Shown: positions 6,900-8,341 of the stretch, in pieces
Numbering within the stretch: the stretch's first letter is position 1
Layout: every line of letters starts with the position of its first letter
Assembly: GCA_036525535.1 (NCBI GenBank)
Contig: DATDAH010000344.1
Coordinates: forward strand, 1 to 8,341
DNA length: 8,341 nucleotides
Direction: 5' to 3'
Origin: DATDAH01 sp036525535
Lineage (GTDB): Bacteria; Actinomycetota; Acidimicrobiia; Acidimicrobiales; DATDAH01
Position numbers and translations under genes: made by a program
The notes under the pieces: model-generated
What the model saw: the letters and a program-made list of their open reading frames with translations, nothing else
The model's database searches: none
Told to the model about the DNA's origin: nothing

Positions 6900-8210
6900 A
6901 TGGCTCAGCGGGGGATGCTGCAGCGGCGTCGGACGGCACCGGTCGTCGCTCTGTGCCTGGGAGCGGCGCTCCTCGTTTCCTGCTCGAGTGACGACTCCGG
7001 CCCGCCGACCCTCGTTTGGTACACGAACCCGGACAACGGCGGCCAGGCCACGCTGGCCCAGCAGTGCACCGACCAGTCGGACGGGGCCTACTCCATCGAG
7101 ACCCAGGTCCTGCCCAACGAAGCCGACGCCCAGCGGGAGCAGCTGGTGCGCCGCCTTGCCGCGGGCGACTCGTCGGTCGACCTGATGAGCCTCGACCCGC
7201 CCTTCGTCGCCGAGTTCGCCAACGCCGGCTACCTGCTCCCGATCACCGACCCCGCCGATGTCGAGGCCCTGACCGAGGGCGTGCTCGAAGCGCCGCTGGA
7301 GACGGCCTACTGGGACGATCAACTCGTGGCCACGCCCTTCTGGGCCAACACCCAGCTGCTCTGGTACCGGACGTCGGTCGCCGAAGAAGCGGGGGTCGAT
7401 CCCACCGCCGAGGACTTCACGTGGGACGACATGATCGACGCCGCCGAGTCGGCCGACAAGCGCATCGGCGTCCAGGGGCGGCGCTACGAGGGCTACATGG
7501 TGTGGATCAACGCCCTCGTGGCCTCCGGTGGCGGGCAGATCGTCGAGAACACCGATCAGGGGGCCGACGCCACCCCGTCGATGGCCTCACCCGCGGGCGA
7601 CAAGGCAGCCGAGGTCGTCCGCCGCCTGGCCGACTCCCCCGCCGCGCCGGCCGACATGACCACGGCAGGCGAAGAGGAGGCGCGCTCGCTGTTCCAGAGC
7701 GACGACGGGGCCTTCATGGTCAACTGGCCCTACGTCTACACCGCGGCGAAGGGCGAGGTGGACACCGGCGCGCTCGACCAGGGCGTGGTCGACGACATCG
7801 GTTGGGCCCGCTACCCGCGCATCAACGCCGACGAGCCGAGCGCCCCGCCCCTCGGCGGCATCAACCTGGCCATCGGCGACTTCACCCGTTACCCCGACGA
7901 GGCCCTCGACGCGGTGGCGTGCATCACCTCGGTCGAAAGCAATGCGCAGTACATGGTCGAGGCGGGCAACCCCGCCGCCCGCGACGCGGCCTACGACGAC
8001 CCCGCGGTGCGGGAGGCCTACCCGATGGCCGACCTGATCCGGGACTCGATCAACGACGCCGCACCCCGCCCGATCACCCCGTACTACGGCGACGTGTCGA
8101 CCTCCGTGCAGCGCACGTGGCACCCCGCCAACTCGGTGCAGTCCCCCGAAACCCCGGAGGAGACCGACTCCTACATGGGTGAGGTCCTGCAAGGGGAACG
8201 ACTGCTGTGA
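6900..8210 (+). CDS. ABC transporter sugar-binding lipoprotein, LpqY-like (trehalose/alpha-glucoside)
   Basis: 436-aa extracytoplasmic solute-binding protein of the ABC sugar-importer family. The N-terminus is a lipoprotein signal peptide: Arg4 and Arg9-11, a hydrophobic stretch at about 14-26, and lipobox LVSC with Cys28 as the lipidated residue. The mature part begins with a Ser/Asp/Gly linker and the first strand TLVWYT. Landmarks agree in order with mycobacterial LpqY, as recalled: QREQLVRRLAAGDSSVDLMS (LpqY: QLARRLTGNDRTLDVMA), NTQLLWYR, MVNWPYVY (Trp276), GGINLAIGDFTRYPDEALDA, and YPMADLIRDSINDAAPRPITP. The NWP segment lies in the ligand-binding region of such proteins. LpqY binds trehalose, so trehalose is the leading candidate, with maltose or other alpha-glucosides as alternatives because pocket residues cannot be fully compared here. 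The downstream permease start overlaps its stop codon, and the upstream GH13 and GH65 enzymes would process the imported sugar. Confidence 0.93.
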   Translation: MAQRGMLQRRRTAPVVALCLGAALLVSCSSDDSGPPTLVWYTNPDNGGQATLAQQCTDQSDGAYSIETQVLPNEADAQREQLVRRLAAGDSSVDLMSLDPPFVAEFANAGYLLPITDPADVEALTEGVLEAPLETAYWDDQLVATPFWANTQLLWYRTSVAEEAGVDPTAEDFTWDDMIDAAESADKRIGVQGRRYEGYMVWINALVASGGGQIVENTDQGADATPSMASPAGDKAAEVVRRLADSPAAPADMTTAGEEEARSLFQSDDGAFMVNWPYVYTAAKGEVDTGALDQGVVDDIGWARYPRINADEPSAPPLGGINLAIGDFTRYPDEALDAVACITSVESNAQYMVEAGNPAARDAAYDDPAVREAYPMADLIRDSINDAAPRPITPYYGDVSTSVQRTWHPANSVQSPETPEETDSYMGEVLQGERLL

Positions 8211-8341
8211 CCGCAGCCATCGCCTCGGATCGCCTCCACAGCGAACGCCGCTTGGGGTTCCGGCTGTCCTTCCCCGCCTTCTTCGTGATGATCCTCGTGA
8301 CCGCCTACCCGCTGGGGTACGCGGTGGTCCTCTCCTTCTAC
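8207..8341 (+). CDS. ABC sugar transporter permease, MalF/SugA-like (3'-truncated by the window edge)
   Basis: Only the first 45 residues are present. The GTG start at 8207 overlaps the lipoprotein stop (GTGA) and is preceded by AAGGGGA (8191-8197) at a suitable distance. A short charged cytoplasmic N-terminus (SDRLHSERR) is followed by the first transmembrane helix, reading FRLSFPAFFVMILVTAYPLG and then YAVVLSFY. The pattern ERRL...P...VTAYP(L/I)GYA matches the start of mycobacterial SugA and of MalF/UgpA-type permeases generally. It would form the membrane channel with a second permease, expected just downstream, and an MsmX/SugC-type ATPase, neither of which is in the window. Family assignment is secure; specificity is inferred from the adjacent binding protein. 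Confidence 0.88.
   Translation, partial: MTAAIASDRLHSERRLGFRLSFPAFFVMILVTAYPLGYAVVLSFY

Noticed and set aside
6900..6990. Twin-arginine (Tat) export signal on the binding protein
   Set aside because: Three arginines are present but the following residues (TAPVV) do not fit the RRxFLK pattern. A lipoprotein Sec signal with LVSC explains the sequence.
1..8341. Mobile element, CRISPR, tRNA/rRNA or defence system
   Set aside because: No transposase, integrase, tandem spaced repeats, cloverleaf-like sequence or defence domains were seen. The window reads as ordinary metabolic and transport genes.

Overview
The window is very GC-rich, densely coded DNA with every supported gene on the + strand. 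Codons end mostly in G or C, GTG starts occur, and the proteins resemble mycobacterial families (OtsB1, Rv0080, LpqY, SugA). This points to a high-GC actinobacterium. An acidimicrobial lineage is my guess, but nothing here proves it.

Layout. (1) Bases 2-1453 are the 3' part of an adenylate-forming acyl-CoA ligase, which looks unrelated to what follows. (2) A 91-bp gap carries a perfect 9-bp stem hairpin. (3) Bases 1545-5129 form a tight three-gene unit: a HAD-type beta-phosphoglucomutase, a GH65 glycoside phosphorylase (ATGA overlap) and a small split-barrel protein of the pyridoxamine-phosphate-oxidase/FDOR type (7-nt gap). (4) A 113-bp gap has two compact palindromes just before the next start. 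(5) Bases 5243-6853 encode a GH13 alpha-glucosidase. (6) A 46-bp gap holds a plausible promoter and a strong ribosome binding site. (7) Bases 6900-8341 encode an LpqY-like sugar-binding lipoprotein and, overlapping its stop codon, the start of a SugA/MalF-like permease that runs off the window.

How the genes may work together (inference from families): the lipoprotein and permease import an alpha-glucoside, with trehalose the best guess from the LpqY/SugA resemblance. In the cytoplasm the GH65 enzyme splits a disaccharide with phosphate into beta-glucose 1-phosphate and glucose. The HAD enzyme converts beta-glucose 1-phosphate to glucose 6-phosphate. The GH13 enzyme hydrolyses other alpha-glucosides. 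The HAD and GH65 proteins match, as separate genes, the outer domains of mycobacterial OtsB1. The split-barrel protein resembles Rv0080. Both OtsB1 and Rv0080 belong to the M. tuberculosis dormancy (DosR) regulon, so this three-gene unit may be a stress or hypoxia module joined to an alpha-glucoside import locus.

No RNA gene, CRISPR array, insertion sequence or phage feature was seen. There is no gene-free stretch longer than 300 bases.
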